Of a stretch of 54,541 bases of DNA, positions 1 through 9,900 are shown piece by piece; within the stretch, counting starts at the first letter, position 1, and every line of letters starts with the position of its first letter. Below the pieces are notes generated by a model, which had not been told where the DNA came from, did not search any database, and saw only the letters and a program-made list of their open reading frames with translations. This stretch comes from Nitrospirota bacterium (lineage in GTDB: Bacteria > Nitrospirota > Nitrospiria > 2-01-FULL-66-17): the NCBI GenBank assembly GCA_040757335.1, contig JBFLXB010000024.1:1-54541 (forward strand). Reading direction: 5' to 3'. Made by a program: the position numbers and the translations under genes.

Positions 1-90
1 AAGCGCACCTTCGGATAGAGCGGTGAGGCCTCCGGGCGAGCGTGGCGCATGCGATCCTCCGGATTATGCGTGGGAATCAGCCGCGCCATC

Positions 91-675
91 TTACCTCATC
101 GCGGGCCTACTGCGGAATCCGGGCTCAATGTTCCGGTGTCGCGGATAACAGGAGCCGATGACCTTCCCTTCCAGCACGTTCAGCGCCGCGAACAGGCACG
201 TGGTGCCGTGGCGCTTGTCGTCATGGGGCATGGTTTGGCAGCGCCCCTTCTTCATCGGCAAGCCGGGCTGCGTCCGGTCCAACGCCTGAACGTGGCTCTT
301 CTCGTCCACGCACAGCACCACCACTTTGTCCGGCGGATTCAGGTACACCCCCACCACGTCCGTCAGTTTCTCGACAAACCGCTTGTCCGTGGACAACTTG
401 AAGGTCTCGACCCGATGGGGTTGAAGCCCGTGCGCGTCCCAGGTCCGTTGCACCGTGGATTTGCCGACCCCCTGGGCTTGGGCCATCGACCGCACGGACC
501 ACTGCGTGGCATCACGCGGCGTCGTGTGGAGCGTCGCCCCGACGATGGCGTTCACCTGGTCCGGCGGCAGCGCCTGCGGACTCGATCCGTGGGGCGCGTC
601 CTCGGCCAAGCCCATCGGCCCCTGTTCCGCGAAACGGGTGTCTACCACGAGGGGGCAGTATTGTAAATATATCAC
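91..675 (-). pseudogene. IS630-family transposase fragment
   Basis: Remnant of a DDE transposase of the IS630 type. The frame holds the central part of the family: a helix-turn-helix stretch (SVRSMAQAQGVGKSTVQRTW), then the first catalytic aspartate in VVVLCVDEKSHVQALDR, then the conserved LFAALNVLEGKVIG block. Similarity to the family begins only around residue 20 and stops near residue 187 at CYPRHRNIEPG, after which the reading becomes unrelated, so the second half with the remaining Asp and Glu is missing and the N-terminus is also cut. The protein is about half the usual ~340 residues. I saw no terminal inverted repeats. The 241 bases up to the next gene hold only a short ACAGT/ACTGT palindrome near 705. 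It marks the edge of an old insertion. Confidence 0.8.
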
Positions 676-916
676 TGGGACACTACACTAGCTATAACCA
701 GTTACACAGTTCACTGTACAGACCTCCCCCGTCCTCTGCCGCACCAGCGGATACGCCGCGACAAGCTCCCGGCGGCCGCCGCGGGCAAAATTTGTCACCG
801 CCTCACCCTCGGGTTACAGGTGTGACTCAGCGCTCAACCGGTGGAGGCCGCGTACGAACCGCCGAAAAGCGTGCCAGCGGGGGCATGGATATTGCGTACC
901 ACAAATAGACTTCTGT

Positions 917-1366
917 ATGCCCCGTTCCGTATCAACGTCTCTCCCGAGTCGCTTGCCGTCCTGGAGTCCCTCCGTTCTGCTCCTCCTCTTGCTTTCGATT
1001 GGCGGGTGCGGCGAGAGTCTGCACGCGGAGCAGGCGGGGGTCTATGTGGACTCGACGACTCAACGGTATCTGAAAGGGGCCTTCGATGAGATGAAGGCCT
1101 GCAGCGGTTTTGAGCAGGGAAGCTTCCAGGAGATGACGGTCGTACTGATGCCACCGATCTTCCCGTGTCCGCATTATGCCGAGGGATGCAGCGGCGAGTA
1201 CATCGCTCCAACCTCGATCAAGGTCGGCAGTCTGGCAGTCTGGAATCACGAAGTGCTTCATTACTTGCTATACCTGAATACCGGATCGGCTGATCCCGGC
1301 CATCAAAACCCTCTATTCGACGCCTGCACGCCGGGCGCACACCAGGCCAAGCCCCTCGCATTTTGA
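917..1366 (+). CDS. small lipoprotein with HExxH metallopeptidase-like motif
   Basis: A 149-residue exported lipoprotein. A long leucine run leads to a lipobox (LSIGGC, Cys31), so the mature protein would be a membrane-anchored domain of about 118 residues. The C-terminal third contains HEVLHYLLYLNTG (residues 111-123), an HExxH zinc-binding motif, followed by GHQNPLFDAC, which could supply the third ligand (His129) and a disulfide. Four cysteines (62, 84, 91, 137) lie in the mature part. I see no strong ribosome binding site before ATG 917, but this start gives the signal peptide. I recognise no named family, and a zinc protease role is inferred from the motif alone. It has no operon partner: about 315 bases separate it from the next gene. 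Confidence 0.65.
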   Translation: MPRSVSTSLPSRLPSWSPSVLLLLLLSIGGCGESLHAEQAGVYVDSTTQRYLKGAFDEMKACSGFEQGSFQEMTVVLMPPIFPCPHYAEGCSGEYIAPTSIKVGSLAVWNHEVLHYLLYLNTGSADPGHQNPLFDACTPGAHQAKPLAF

Positions 1367-1681
1367 CAACCCGTGCGGCGCTCGCCGCTGGCTTTTCCTT
1401 GAGGCGGTAATTCCGTCCGGGTAGAAAATTTCTCCCCTCCGTGTAAATTTTTCTTGACTTAAGCTAAGCCGTTACACTACTCTAGCCTTACTCTTTTATG
1501 GTCTGTCCAGGGCTCTTCCCCTCCGCCCCGGATCAACTGGGTTCCTTTCTCCTATAGTGCACGATTGGTGGGCCGATAGCGTGGGACCATTGGCTCCGTT
1601 TCCGGAGTCACTTTTCAGGCGAAGCGTTCTCTGGTTAGCTTCCCGCCGAGCCGGGACAGTGCGGCACGAGTGCTCTCGAAC
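1367..1681. other. intergenic region upstream of the secreted-protein locus
   Basis: No gene seen. The part around 1420-1500 is clearly more AT-rich than its surroundings and carries the candidate promoter listed separately. The remainder holds no recognisable repeat or RNA gene. Confidence 0.6.
1454..1483 (+). promoter_or_regulatory. candidate sigma70-type promoter
   Basis: TTGACT at 1454-1459 and TACTCT at 1478-1483 with an 18-base spacer, inside the AT-rich part of the gap. It would drive the TPR/FecR/cohesin genes with a leader of about 190 bases. Pattern match only. Confidence 0.35.
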
Positions 1682-3241
1682 ATGAAACGGAGACTCCGCT
1701 CTCGATCCTGTCTGTTTCTGATACTGGGTCTATGGTTCGCCATGTGTACGCCCCGTCCCTTCGCTCAAACTCCGCCGTCGGTTCCGTTTGCGACCTACGA
1801 TCTCTCTCTGACCAAAGGGCTTGCCCTCCTCAACCAAAAAAATTACCAGGACGCGATCGTCGAACTGAGGCGCGCGCTGGCCGTCAAACCGCACGATGTG
1901 CCGGCCACGTACCACCTGGGGGTGGCGCTTCGGAAGGATGGGCAATTTCGCGAAGCGGAGGCGGCGCTGGAGGAGGTCGTGCGACTCGATCCCGCGTTTC
2001 AGCGCGTTCACTTCGAGTTGGGCGCGGTCAAATACGAACTGGGCGACTATAAGGCCGCTCTTCGCGAGATGGACCTAGCCGAGCAAGCCGACCCCGATTC
2101 GGCGCTCACCTATTATTATCAGGGCCTCGCGCTCCACCGCCTCGGTGAGTATGAACGGTCGTCTCCCCGCTTCCTTCGCGCCATCGGTTTAGCTCCCGAG
2201 TTGGGGCTCACGGCGCACTATTACGCCGGCCTGGGGTATTACCGGCTCAACATCTTGGATGAGGCGCGGGACGCCTTTGAGGAAGTCATCCGCATCGACC
2301 CCCACTCGCCGATCGCAGAGTCCGCACGCGACCTCTTGGCACAGATCGAACGTCGCACGCCTGCCAAGCGGTGGTGGAACCTTCTGGCCAGCGCCGCGTA
2401 TCAATACGACACCAACGTCATCTTGTTGCCGGGAGGTTCGGCGCTGCCGGCGGGCATCTCGCGGGAAAGCGACAGTCGGGCGGTCTTCTACGGCCGGGGC
2501 GAGATCCGCTCGCCGGAGCGGCGTCATCTGAGGGCGGGCGCCGCCTATACCGTGTATCAGAGCCTGCACGCGGAGCTCACGGAGTTCAACGTCCAGAGCC
2601 ACCAGGGCGAGGTGTACGCCTCGTACCGCCGCAAGCCGATCACGGTGCGCGTGCCCTACCAGGTCTCCTACTCCTTGGTCGACGGCGAGGAGTTTCTGCT
2701 GACCCACAGCGCCCGACCGACCCTCTCGTTGACGGAGTCCCGCTTTACCGCCACCCAGGTCGAGTACGGATTTTCCGTGAAAGATTTCAGGGAGTCCACG
2801 CGTTTTGTCGGAAACGACGACCGGGACGCCGTCAACCACGCAGCGGGGATCGCCCAAACGCTGATCCTGGGCAAGGGTAACTTGATCCGCGCGGGATACC
2901 GCTACGACACCGAGTTGACGGGGGATTCGCCGACGGAAGATGATTGGGAGTATACCGGTCATCGGATATATGGGAATGTTCGGCTCCCCGTGTACTTCGC
3001 GATCGACCTGGAGGTGGGGGCGGACTACTATCGCCAGCAGTATGAGCACCCCAACTCCCTTTCGGCCCTGGGAATCAACCGGGACGATCGCCTCCAGGCG
3101 TATAACGCAAGCCTGTCCAGAACGTTTCTCGACTGGTTGACGGTGACAATCGAGTATCTCTATACCAACAACGACTCCAACCTCCCGGAGTTTACGTACG
3201 ACCGAGGGGTCTCGTCCGTCATTCTGGCGGGACGGTGGTGA
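1682..3241 (+). CDS. TPR-domain outer-membrane beta-barrel protein
   Basis: A 519-residue exported protein. After a signal peptide (about residues 1-30, ending near RPFAQ) come tetratricopeptide repeats from about 40 to 220, with typical pairs such as YQDAIVELRRALAVKPHD and YKAALREMDLAEQADPDS. Residues 230-519 are rich in alternating aromatic and polar residues and end in tryptophan (VILAGRW), as in an outer-membrane barrel. This layout resembles periplasmic-TPR porins that export polysaccharide or surface proteins (PgaA/BcsC-like or Slam-like), but the substrate cannot be named. ATG 1682 is preferred over the in-frame GTG at 1670 because it starts directly with the basic MKRRLRSRS signal. 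A FecR-domain gene follows after 25 bases, so they are likely co-transcribed. A role in surface display of the neighbouring giant protein is inference. Confidence 0.75.
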   Translation: MKRRLRSRSCLFLILGLWFAMCTPRPFAQTPPSVPFATYDLSLTKGLALLNQKNYQDAIVELRRALAVKPHDVPATYHLGVALRKDGQFREAEAALEEVVRLDPAFQRVHFELGAVKYELGDYKAALREMDLAEQADPDSALTYYYQGLALHRLGEYERSSPRFLRAIGLAPELGLTAHYYAGLGYYRLNILDEARDAFEEVIRIDPHSPIAESARDLLAQIERRTPAKRWWNLLASAAYQYDTNVILLPGGSALPAGISRESDSRAVFYGRGEIRSPERRHLRAGAAYTVYQSLHAELTEFNVQSHQGEVYASYRRKPITVRVPYQVSYSLVDGEEFLLTHSARPTLSLTESRFTATQVEYGFSVKDFRESTRFVGNDDRDAVNHAAGIAQTLILGKGNLIRAGYRYDTELTGDSPTEDDWEYTGHRIYGNVRLPVYFAIDLEVGADYYRQQYEHPNSLSALGINRDDRLQAYNASLSRTFLDWLTVTIEYLYTNNDSNLPEFTYDRGVSSVILAGRW

Positions 3242-3266
3242 ACCCGCTTCACGGAAGGAATATTCG

Positions 3267-4208
3267 ATGATGAGGAATTCGCGAGTGTGGGCGCTGGGCT
3301 TGGGTGCGTTCGTGTTCACCTGGGTCGCGGTGGCCGAGGCCCAGCCGATTTCAAACATCGGCAGCGTGACCGCCGTCCAGCGCCAGGCCAACGTCATGCG
3401 CGCCGGCCGCGTGGAGGTGGAGGTGGTCAAGCTCGGAGGCCCGGTGCTTTTTAAGGATTTCTACGAGACCAAGACCGAGTCCAAACTCAAGCTGTTATTT
3501 CAGGACGACAGCGTTTTAAGCCTGGGCCAAAATACCAGGCTCCGGATCACCGAAAACATCTATGATCCCGGCAAGAACCGACGGAGCACGGTGCTCAACC
3601 TGATCCACGGAACCACCCGGGCGCTGGTGGGCAAGGTTTTCACCGGGGCCGGCTCCAAGTTCGAGATCCATACTCCCACCGCCGCCGCCGCCGCGCGCGG
3701 CACCTATTTCATCGTCTGGACCACGATCGAGAACGGCCAGACGATCACCGGCGTGGTCAACATCGGCGAGACTGGCCGGGTGGTGGTCACCAACCTCAGT
3801 CCCAAGATCCAGGGCGAGGTGGAGTTAGGTCGGCACCAATACACGATGGTGGACGCGGACAGTCCGCCGACCCCGGCCGCTACGATGGACGCCGGACTGA
3901 TGCAAAGCTTGGTGGCCTCGACGCAGGTCGACGATCAGGTGGCCGACAACATCCCCACCGGGATGGAGCTGCCGGGCGCGGACATCTCGATGGATATCGA
4001 TCCTCCCCAGCAGGTCGAGCCCGGCCAGGCCCAGAAGCCGGAGCCCGACTCCGGGGACACGGCGCTTGCCGAAGTCGAGTTGCAGGGCGACGCGACCGAT
4101 TTTCCATCCACCCCGCCCATCTTCGAGCAGCCCGGCGATCGGATGGGAGGGGGTGCCCCGGCCACGTCGTCGCTTTCCACCACCGTGATCTTTCCCGACG
4201 CGCCATGA
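3267..4208 (+). CDS. FecR-domain secreted protein
   Basis: A 313-residue protein with a signal peptide (cleavage near AEAQ, residue 26) and a FecR domain at about residues 40-170. Recognisable parts are VFKDFYETKTESKLKLLF-like spacing, then DDSVLSLGQNTRLRI, then GTTRALVGKVF and the AAARGTYFIVW block. The C-terminal third is acidic and proline-rich with no recognisable fold. A good ribosome binding site (GGAAGGAA at 3253-3260) precedes two adjacent ATGs. In many Gram-negatives such FecR-domain proteins are encoded beside TPR barrels, large repeat proteins and CHASE2 cyclases. All of these occur in this window, the CHASE2 cyclase at 21813. It is not a TonB-linked FecR sigma regulator, because there is no cytoplasmic anti-sigma N-terminus and no sigma gene nearby. 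Confidence 0.8.
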   Translation: MMRNSRVWALGLGAFVFTWVAVAEAQPISNIGSVTAVQRQANVMRAGRVEVEVVKLGGPVLFKDFYETKTESKLKLLFQDDSVLSLGQNTRLRITENIYDPGKNRRSTVLNLIHGTTRALVGKVFTGAGSKFEIHTPTAAAAARGTYFIVWTTIENGQTITGVVNIGETGRVVVTNLSPKIQGEVELGRHQYTMVDADSPPTPAATMDAGLMQSLVASTQVDDQVADNIPTGMELPGADISMDIDPPQQVEPGQAQKPEPDSGDTALAEVELQGDATDFPSTPPIFEQPGDRMGGGAPATSSLSTTVIFPDAP

Positions 4209-4265
4209 TCCTCATATGCAATAAACCACATACCTTAAAAGGTTTAGGCGGTACGGACTAACGCG

Positions 4266-6245
4266 ATGTTTGGTCACAACGGCAAGAGGTGGTGGGCCCC
4301 AATTCCGATGGTGGTGCTTCTCTTGGGGTGTGGTTCGGTCGGCGGCGATCAGCCATCGACCGCACAGGTGGGGGTCACGATGACCATTCCGTCCCTCGAG
4401 ACGGGCGCCCAGGCCGCCCCGACCGCAAACCGGATGGCCCCGGCGCCCCCGTCGGTGGCTACCGTCCGCCTGGTGGTCACCGATGCCGCGGGCACCGAGC
4501 TGGCTTCGGCCACCCGGACCGTCACCCCCGGCGAGACCGTGACGATCGTGCTGGAAGGAGTACCGTCCGGACCGGCGCGCCGAGTGACGGCCACCGCGAG
4601 CGACGCCCAGGGCGCCGTGCTCTTCCAGGGCCAGGGCGGGCCGGTGGATCTGGACCCCGGAGTCCTCACCGAGCTCACCATTCAGATGACCGCAGTGAGG
4701 GTCCCGACCATTACCATCACGCCCCCCGGAGCCGAGGTACCAACCGAAGCAACACAAGCCTTTACCGCTACCGTGACCGGCCTTAGTGACGTCTCGGTGA
4801 GATGGAGCGTCAACGGAGTCGAAGGCGGGTCCGACACGTTCGGACGGATCACGCAGGACAATCCTGCCACGTACACCGCGCCGGTAGAGGTGCCCGTGGA
4901 GCAACCCATTACGATCACGGCCACCGCCGTCGCGGACCAGACCGTATCCGCCACGGTCAGTCTGGTCGTGTTCTCGTCCTCGATCATCCTTGTGGCCGTC
5001 GACGGCGTGGACGGACCCGCCTGCGGCACGCCGAGCAGTCCATGCCGAACGATCACCCAGGGGATGAGCCTCGCGTTGGCCGGACAGACCGTGGTCGTAG
5101 CCCCCGGAACCTATTCGTTCGGGGGGACCGGTGGAGAGCCGGCTCCACTGTTGATGAAGGCCGAGGCGGCGCTCGTCGGTGGGGGATCTAGCATCACAAC
5201 CTTGGATTTTTCAGCCGCGAGTGCGCCGGGAGGAGGCATCGTTACCGCGGACGGGGCGGCACTGGCTGGGTTCACAATCGTCGGGGCCGACAGCGTCCCC
5301 TACCTCGTCGAAATCTTGAACGGGACCCCGCTCATCGCCAGTAACGTTTTCGCCGATCTCGCGGGAGGAGGACGCAACTGCTGTGGGATTGGCATCCGCG
5401 TGGCCGGCACGGGAACGCCGGTGATTGCAAACAACACGTTCGGCCAGGGCTCAGACGTGCTCTCGACGGCCATCCTGATTGAGGAGAGCGCGGTCCCCGT
5501 CGTCGAGGCAAACATCATCCAAGGAAACACGATCGGCATCCACGCTCGCGGAAGTGCGACGCCCACCATTCAAGACAACACGATCGTTGGAAACTTCACC
5601 GGGGTTCAGATCGACGACAGCGCGCTTGCGGATCTCGGTGGAGGAGCCGGTGGAAGCGCAGGAGGCAACACCCTGAGTTGTAATACCGACGCGGATCTGG
5701 TCTACAACAGAAATACCGGAACCGTCTCGGCTCGAAACAACGTGTGGGACCACGTCCCACCCACCGAAGCGTTCATCGGCGCACCATCGCCCCCCGGCAT
5801 TGATATCCTGCTCGGTGACGCCAGCGCCGACACCACGGGCGCGGCGCTCGTGACTTCTCCCTGCAACACGACCAGCACCGTCACCATTGCGCTCACCGGT
5901 CCGAGTGGGACCAGGATCGGCGGCGTGGATCTGAGCATGGACTACGACGAGAGCCTGGTGGCGTTCAGCACGGCGGTTGCAAGCGGCGCCGCAAGTGGGG
6001 TTGAACCTGTGGTCAACGATGATCCGTCACTTACCAACCGTTTGGTAGTCGTCGGGCTGGTTGCTCCCAATGGATTCACCATCGACGGAAGCCCGACGGA
6101 AATCCTCACGCTGACTTTTCAGAATGTGGCCAATGGCCTGCCCTCTGAGGCGACGTATCAACCGGTCACGTTGATTGAGGTATCCGACTTGAGTGGCGCA
6201 CCCATCACGGGGGTCTCGGCCAGCCTCACCATAACGAATCGGTAG
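4266..6245 (+). CDS. lipoprotein with beta-helix and C-terminal cohesin-like domain
   Basis: A 659-residue lipoprotein with lipobox LLLGC (Cys22). Residues about 40-140 form a beta-rich domain (ATVRLVVTDAAGTELASATR onward) and 145-238 an Ig-like domain. Residues 240-530 form a DUF1565-type parallel beta-helix with many ANTFGQGSDV / IIQGNTIGIHARG / IQDNTIVGNFTGV rungs. The last about 122 residues look like a cohesin domain: GGVDLSMDYDESLVAFSTA, then NRLVVVGLVAPNGFTIDG, then EILTLTF, then a strand ending SLTITNR. The beta-helix is paralogous to one in the giant protein at 6908 (shared PCRTxTQG, AGQTV and SFGxxGxEP). Membrane anchoring plus a cohesin would make it a surface receptor for the dockerin-bearing neighbour. 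The fold calls are pattern-based, and the binding is inference. The ribosome binding site is weak. Confidence 0.7.
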   Translation: MFGHNGKRWWAPIPMVVLLLGCGSVGGDQPSTAQVGVTMTIPSLETGAQAAPTANRMAPAPPSVATVRLVVTDAAGTELASATRTVTPGETVTIVLEGVPSGPARRVTATASDAQGAVLFQGQGGPVDLDPGVLTELTIQMTAVRVPTITITPPGAEVPTEATQAFTATVTGLSDVSVRWSVNGVEGGSDTFGRITQDNPATYTAPVEVPVEQPITITATAVADQTVSATVSLVVFSSSIILVAVDGVDGPACGTPSSPCRTITQGMSLALAGQTVVVAPGTYSFGGTGGEPAPLLMKAEAALVGGGSSITTLDFSAASAPGGGIVTADGAALAGFTIVGADSVPYLVEILNGTPLIASNVFADLAGGGRNCCGIGIRVAGTGTPVIANNTFGQGSDVLSTAILIEESAVPVVEANIIQGNTIGIHARGSATPTIQDNTIVGNFTGVQIDDSALADLGGGAGGSAGGNTLSCNTDADLVYNRNTGTVSARNNVWDHVPPTEAFIGAPSPPGIDILLGDASADTTGAALVTSPCNTTSTVTIALTGPSGTRIGGVDLSMDYDESLVAFSTAVASGAASGVEPVVNDDPSLTNRLVVVGLVAPNGFTIDGSPTEILTLTFQNVANGLPSEATYQPVTLIEVSDLSGAPITGVSASLTITNR

Positions 6246-6250
6246 CCCCG

Positions 6251-6266
6251 TGTGTGCGGCGTCACA
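6251..6266. promoter_or_regulatory. candidate CRP-type operator
   Basis: TGTGT-GCGGCG-TCACA matches the TGTGA-N6-TCACA consensus of CRP-family dimers at 9 of 10 positions. It sits between the stop of the cohesin lipoprotein gene and the start of the small cohesin gene at 6343. A Crp-like regulator and two cyclases are encoded about 10 kb downstream, which makes it plausible. A chance match is possible. Confidence 0.4.
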
Positions 6267-6342
6267 TCGACCCTGTGATGGACGACCGGGACTGAACATG
6301 CCCTTTGGTGTAGCGTAACGCCTCGAACCAAGGTGTAATCGC

Positions 6343-6804
6343 ATGACCTCTCAACCATCACAATCCGCAATGTTTCGGCGATCGAGAGGCTGGTGTGCCC
6401 TGTGGGCGGCATTGGTGCTCGGCGTCGCCGCTCTCGTTGTGGGACCTTCGAGCGCCGCGGCGGAGACGGTGATCGTCGAAGTGACCGGCGCGCCGCTGAT
6501 CGGGAGCGTGGCGCTGACGGTGGGGTTTGATCAGCGCCTCGTGGCGTTTGAGGGCGCGACCGCGAGCGGGGCGGCCGCCGGCGCGCTGACAGTGGTGAAC
6601 CCTCAGCCCGGACAGGGCTGGGTCAAGGTCGGCATGATCAAGGCCGATGGTTTTGGGTCGGGGGAGATCTTGCGGTTGACGTTCCGGACGCTGGGAACTG
6701 AAGCGCAGGCTGCGGGCGTCTATCCCGTCCAAGCCTTGACGGTCACCGATCTCTCGGGACGCCCCCTGCCGGCGGCCCGCGCCGTCGTGTCCGTGTCTCG
6801 CTGA
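6343..6804 (+). CDS. small secreted cohesin-like domain protein
   Basis: A 153-residue exported protein consisting of a signal peptide (about 1-40, ending SSAAAE) and one cohesin-like domain of about 112 residues. That domain contains GSVALTVGFDQRLVAFEGAT, then GQGWVKVGMIKADGFGSGEI, then LRLTFRTLGTEAQ, then VYPVQALTVTDLSGRPL. It aligns by eye with the C-terminal domain of the preceding lipoprotein. An AAGGTG ribosome binding site lies 7 bases before ATG 6343. With no anchor of its own it could act as a soluble adaptor or be retained by another surface protein. It lies directly before the dockerin-bearing giant, which is the main reason to think the three proteins work together. A generic secreted Ig-like protein is the alternative. 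Confidence 0.65.
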   Translation: MTSQPSQSAMFRRSRGWCALWAALVLGVAALVVGPSSAAAETVIVEVTGAPLIGSVALTVGFDQRLVAFEGATASGAAAGALTVVNPQPGQGWVKVGMIKADGFGSGEILRLTFRTLGTEAQAAGVYPVQALTVTDLSGRPLPAARAVVSVSR

Positions 6805-6806
6805 AA

Positions 6807-6835
6807 TATAGGGGCGGGTTCAGACTCGCCCTATA
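6807..6835 (+). terminator. hairpin after the small cohesin gene
   Basis: TATAGGGGCGGG and CTCGCCCTATA pair with one bulged G around a six-base loop, three bases after the stop codon of the 6343 gene. There is no T-run after it, so it may attenuate or stabilise rather than terminate fully. Confidence 0.4.
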
Positions 6836-6907
6836 GGCTGTCCGACAACGCCGCAGCCCCCTTTCCTGGACAGTGGCCCGGGATTCGATCCTCGTAAAGG
6901 TGTTCAT

Positions 6908-9900
6908 ATGAAACCAGTCACGCGCATCGTGAACCTCTCCGGTTCTTCCCTGGTCGCTTTCGCGCTCGGGGCGTTGATCGGTCTTCCAAATCAGGCCTTG
7001 GGCGCTGTCCCCGGGGACATCTCCCCGGCCGGGGCGCCGGATGGCGTGATCACCATGCCCGACGCGCTCCGCGCCCTGCGCATGGTCGTGGGCCTGGAGA
7101 CGCCGACTCCCGAAGAACGCGTCACCGGCGATGTGGCGCCGCTCCTGGTGAATGGTGGGCAGGTGGCGCTCGATGCCAATGGCCAGGTGCTGTCCACCCC
7201 GGATGGCCGCATCGGCATCGGTGACGCGGTGGTGCTGGCGCGCGCCGGCGTCGGGCTCATCCGTCTCCCGGAAATCAGCCCGCTCGCCGCGGCGCGGGCC
7301 GGGCACACCGCCACGCTCCTCCCCAACGGACAGGTGCTGATCACGGGAGGGGACGGCGGCGCCGGACCACTGCCCACCGTGGAGTGCTTCGATTCCGCCA
7401 CGCGCGCGTTCAGCCCCACGAGCGGCGGGCTCACCACCGCGAGAACCCAGCACACCGCGACCCTGCTCCCCGATCAGAACACCCTGCTGGTGGCAGGACG
7501 GGACTCGGCCGGCCCCACGCCGTCGCTCGACCAGATTCGCTTGTGCGGCGCCCCCACCAGCCTCTCCGCCACGTTGATCGCCCGCGAGGAGCACGCCGCC
7601 GTGCTCTTGGCCGACGGCACCCTGTTGATCACCGGCGGGCACAATGCCGACGGAGCGATCCTGGCCACCGCCGAGCGCTACAACCCGCGCACCCGGACCT
7701 TCACCCCACTGGAACCGATGACCAGCGCCCGAGCCGGCCACAGCGCCACGCTGTTGTCCGACGGCATGGTCTTGATCGTTGGTGGAGTGACGTCGGACAC
7801 GTCCGGCAACTCGGTTGTCGTGGCATCCGCCGAGCGGTTCGACCCGACCACCGGCGTGTTCACGCCCCTCTCGACGCCCTTGCCCACGCCCCGCGCGGGC
7901 CATACCGCGACGCTCTTGCCTGACGGCCGGGTGCTGATCCTGGGCGGTGCGGACGCCACCCCGACGGTCCTCGCCTCGGCAGACATCTTCGATCCCTCGT
8001 CGGGATCATTCAGCGCGTCGCCGTTCGTTCTCCGCGAGGCGCGGGCCGACCACAGCGCCACGTTCTTACCGGATGGGCGGCTCTTGGTCGTCGGTGGCCG
8101 GAATGCCGCGGGCCCCCTGGTCTCGACCGAGCTGATCGGGCCGCAGGCCGACGCCACGGCGCCCACCGTGCTCGCCGTCATCCCACCCGACGGCGCGACC
8201 GGCGTCGCTCCCGATTCGATGGTCGCCGTCCATTTTTCCGAGCCGCTTCGCACGACGTCGGTTTCGAATGCCACGGTGGGGCTTGTCCCGGAGGCGAGCC
8301 CCACGAGCCGAGTCGACGGGACGGTGACCCCGGCCGAGTCCGGCCTGCTGGCGTTCTTCACCCCCAGCGCGCCGCTTGAGCCCGGCACCACGTATACGCT
8401 CACGCTGGGACCCGGGATCTCGGACACGGCGGGCAAGCCGCTCGCCACCACGACCCAGAGCTTTACAACCAATCATCCGCCCGTGCTGGCGCCGATCGGC
8501 AACCGGGTAGTCAACGAGGGGCAGGTCCTGCAGGTCACGCTGAGCGCGACGGACGTCGACGGCGATGAGCTGACGGTTTCGGCCGTTGACCTTCCCCAAG
8601 GAGCGACGTTCGATCCCGCGATCCGGACCTTTAGTTGGACTCCAGGATTCTCCGTCTCGTCGCCGACTGCCAACAACTTCTTCGATGTACTCTTCACGGT
8701 GTCGGACGGCCAGGTCGGCGGAACGGACAGCGAGACCGTGCGGATAACGGTGAACGACGTGACCACGCTGACCGGAATCACCGTTACCCCGGCCAATCCG
8801 ACCATCAACGTCGGCGGAAGCCAACAGTTCACCGCCACGGGCAGCTTCAATGATGGATCGACCCAAGCGCTGACCAACGTGCTCTGGTCCAGTGATTCCG
8901 CTGCGGCCACGATCACCAATGACGGCCTGGCTACAGGGCGTGTTGCGGGGAGCGCCCTGATCACCGCCACCTCGGGCAGTGTGAGCGGGAGCACCACCCT
9001 CACCGTCGCGAACCGCTCTCCCCTCGCCAACGCGGGGCCCGACCAGACCGCGGAAGCCACATCGCCTACAGGGGCGACGGTCACATTGGACGGCTCGGGA
9101 TCGACGGATCCCGACGGTGATTCACTGAGCTACTCCTGGGCCGAGGCCGGCGACGTCGTCGCCACCGGCTCCACGCCCACCGTCCCGTTCTCGCTGGGCA
9201 GCCATACCATCACGCTGACCGTGGCGGATCCGACAGGGGCAACCGGCACCGACACCGTCGTCATCACCGTCCGGGATACCACGCCTCCCGTGCTCGCGAA
9301 CGTCCCCACCAATCAGACGGCGACGGCGACGAGCCCGAGCGGCGCGCTGGTCGAGTACCCGTCTCCCACTGCGAGCGACGCGGTCAGCGGCACGCTCCCC
9401 GTCTCGTGCGATCCGCCGTCCGGCACCACATTCCCCCTTGGCGCTACCACGGTAACCTGCACGGCCACCGATGGGGCCGGCAATGTTGGCCGGGCGTCCT
9501 TCACCGTGACCGTGGTCACGCCCACCACCCTTGCGGTGACCGTGCTCGGGGGTGGCCCCACCGGCCACGATCCGCTGCCGGGCGTCCGCGTGCTCCGACA
9601 CGATCCGGCCACCGGCGCGTTGCTCGGCGATCTCCTGACCAATGCGAGCGGCGTGGCAGACTTCGGGGACATCGGCGCCACCCGGGCCACGATCTCGATC
9701 GTGACCACGCGCGCGCAGAGCACACCTCCGAGCCACGACATCTTCACCTACGTGGATGTGCCGGCCGGCGCCCTTGTGGCCGACGCGAACGTGAACAACG
9801 GGCTCGACCGCCCGGTGCTCGCCAATGTAGACGCGACGCTGTTGAACCTGCCGCAAGGCTCGGTATTCGCCAACCTGTTTGCCGGCGGGTTCACCTCCAG

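Noticed and set aside
2189-3430. 413-residue open frame on the - strand
   Set aside because: Lies opposite the TPR/barrel gene; no domain, signal or sensible composition. A shadow of high-GC coding DNA.
3267-4208. FecR protein considered as an iron-uptake anti-sigma regulator
   Set aside because: It has a cleavable signal peptide and no cytoplasmic anti-sigma segment; no sigma factor or TonB receptor gene is nearby.
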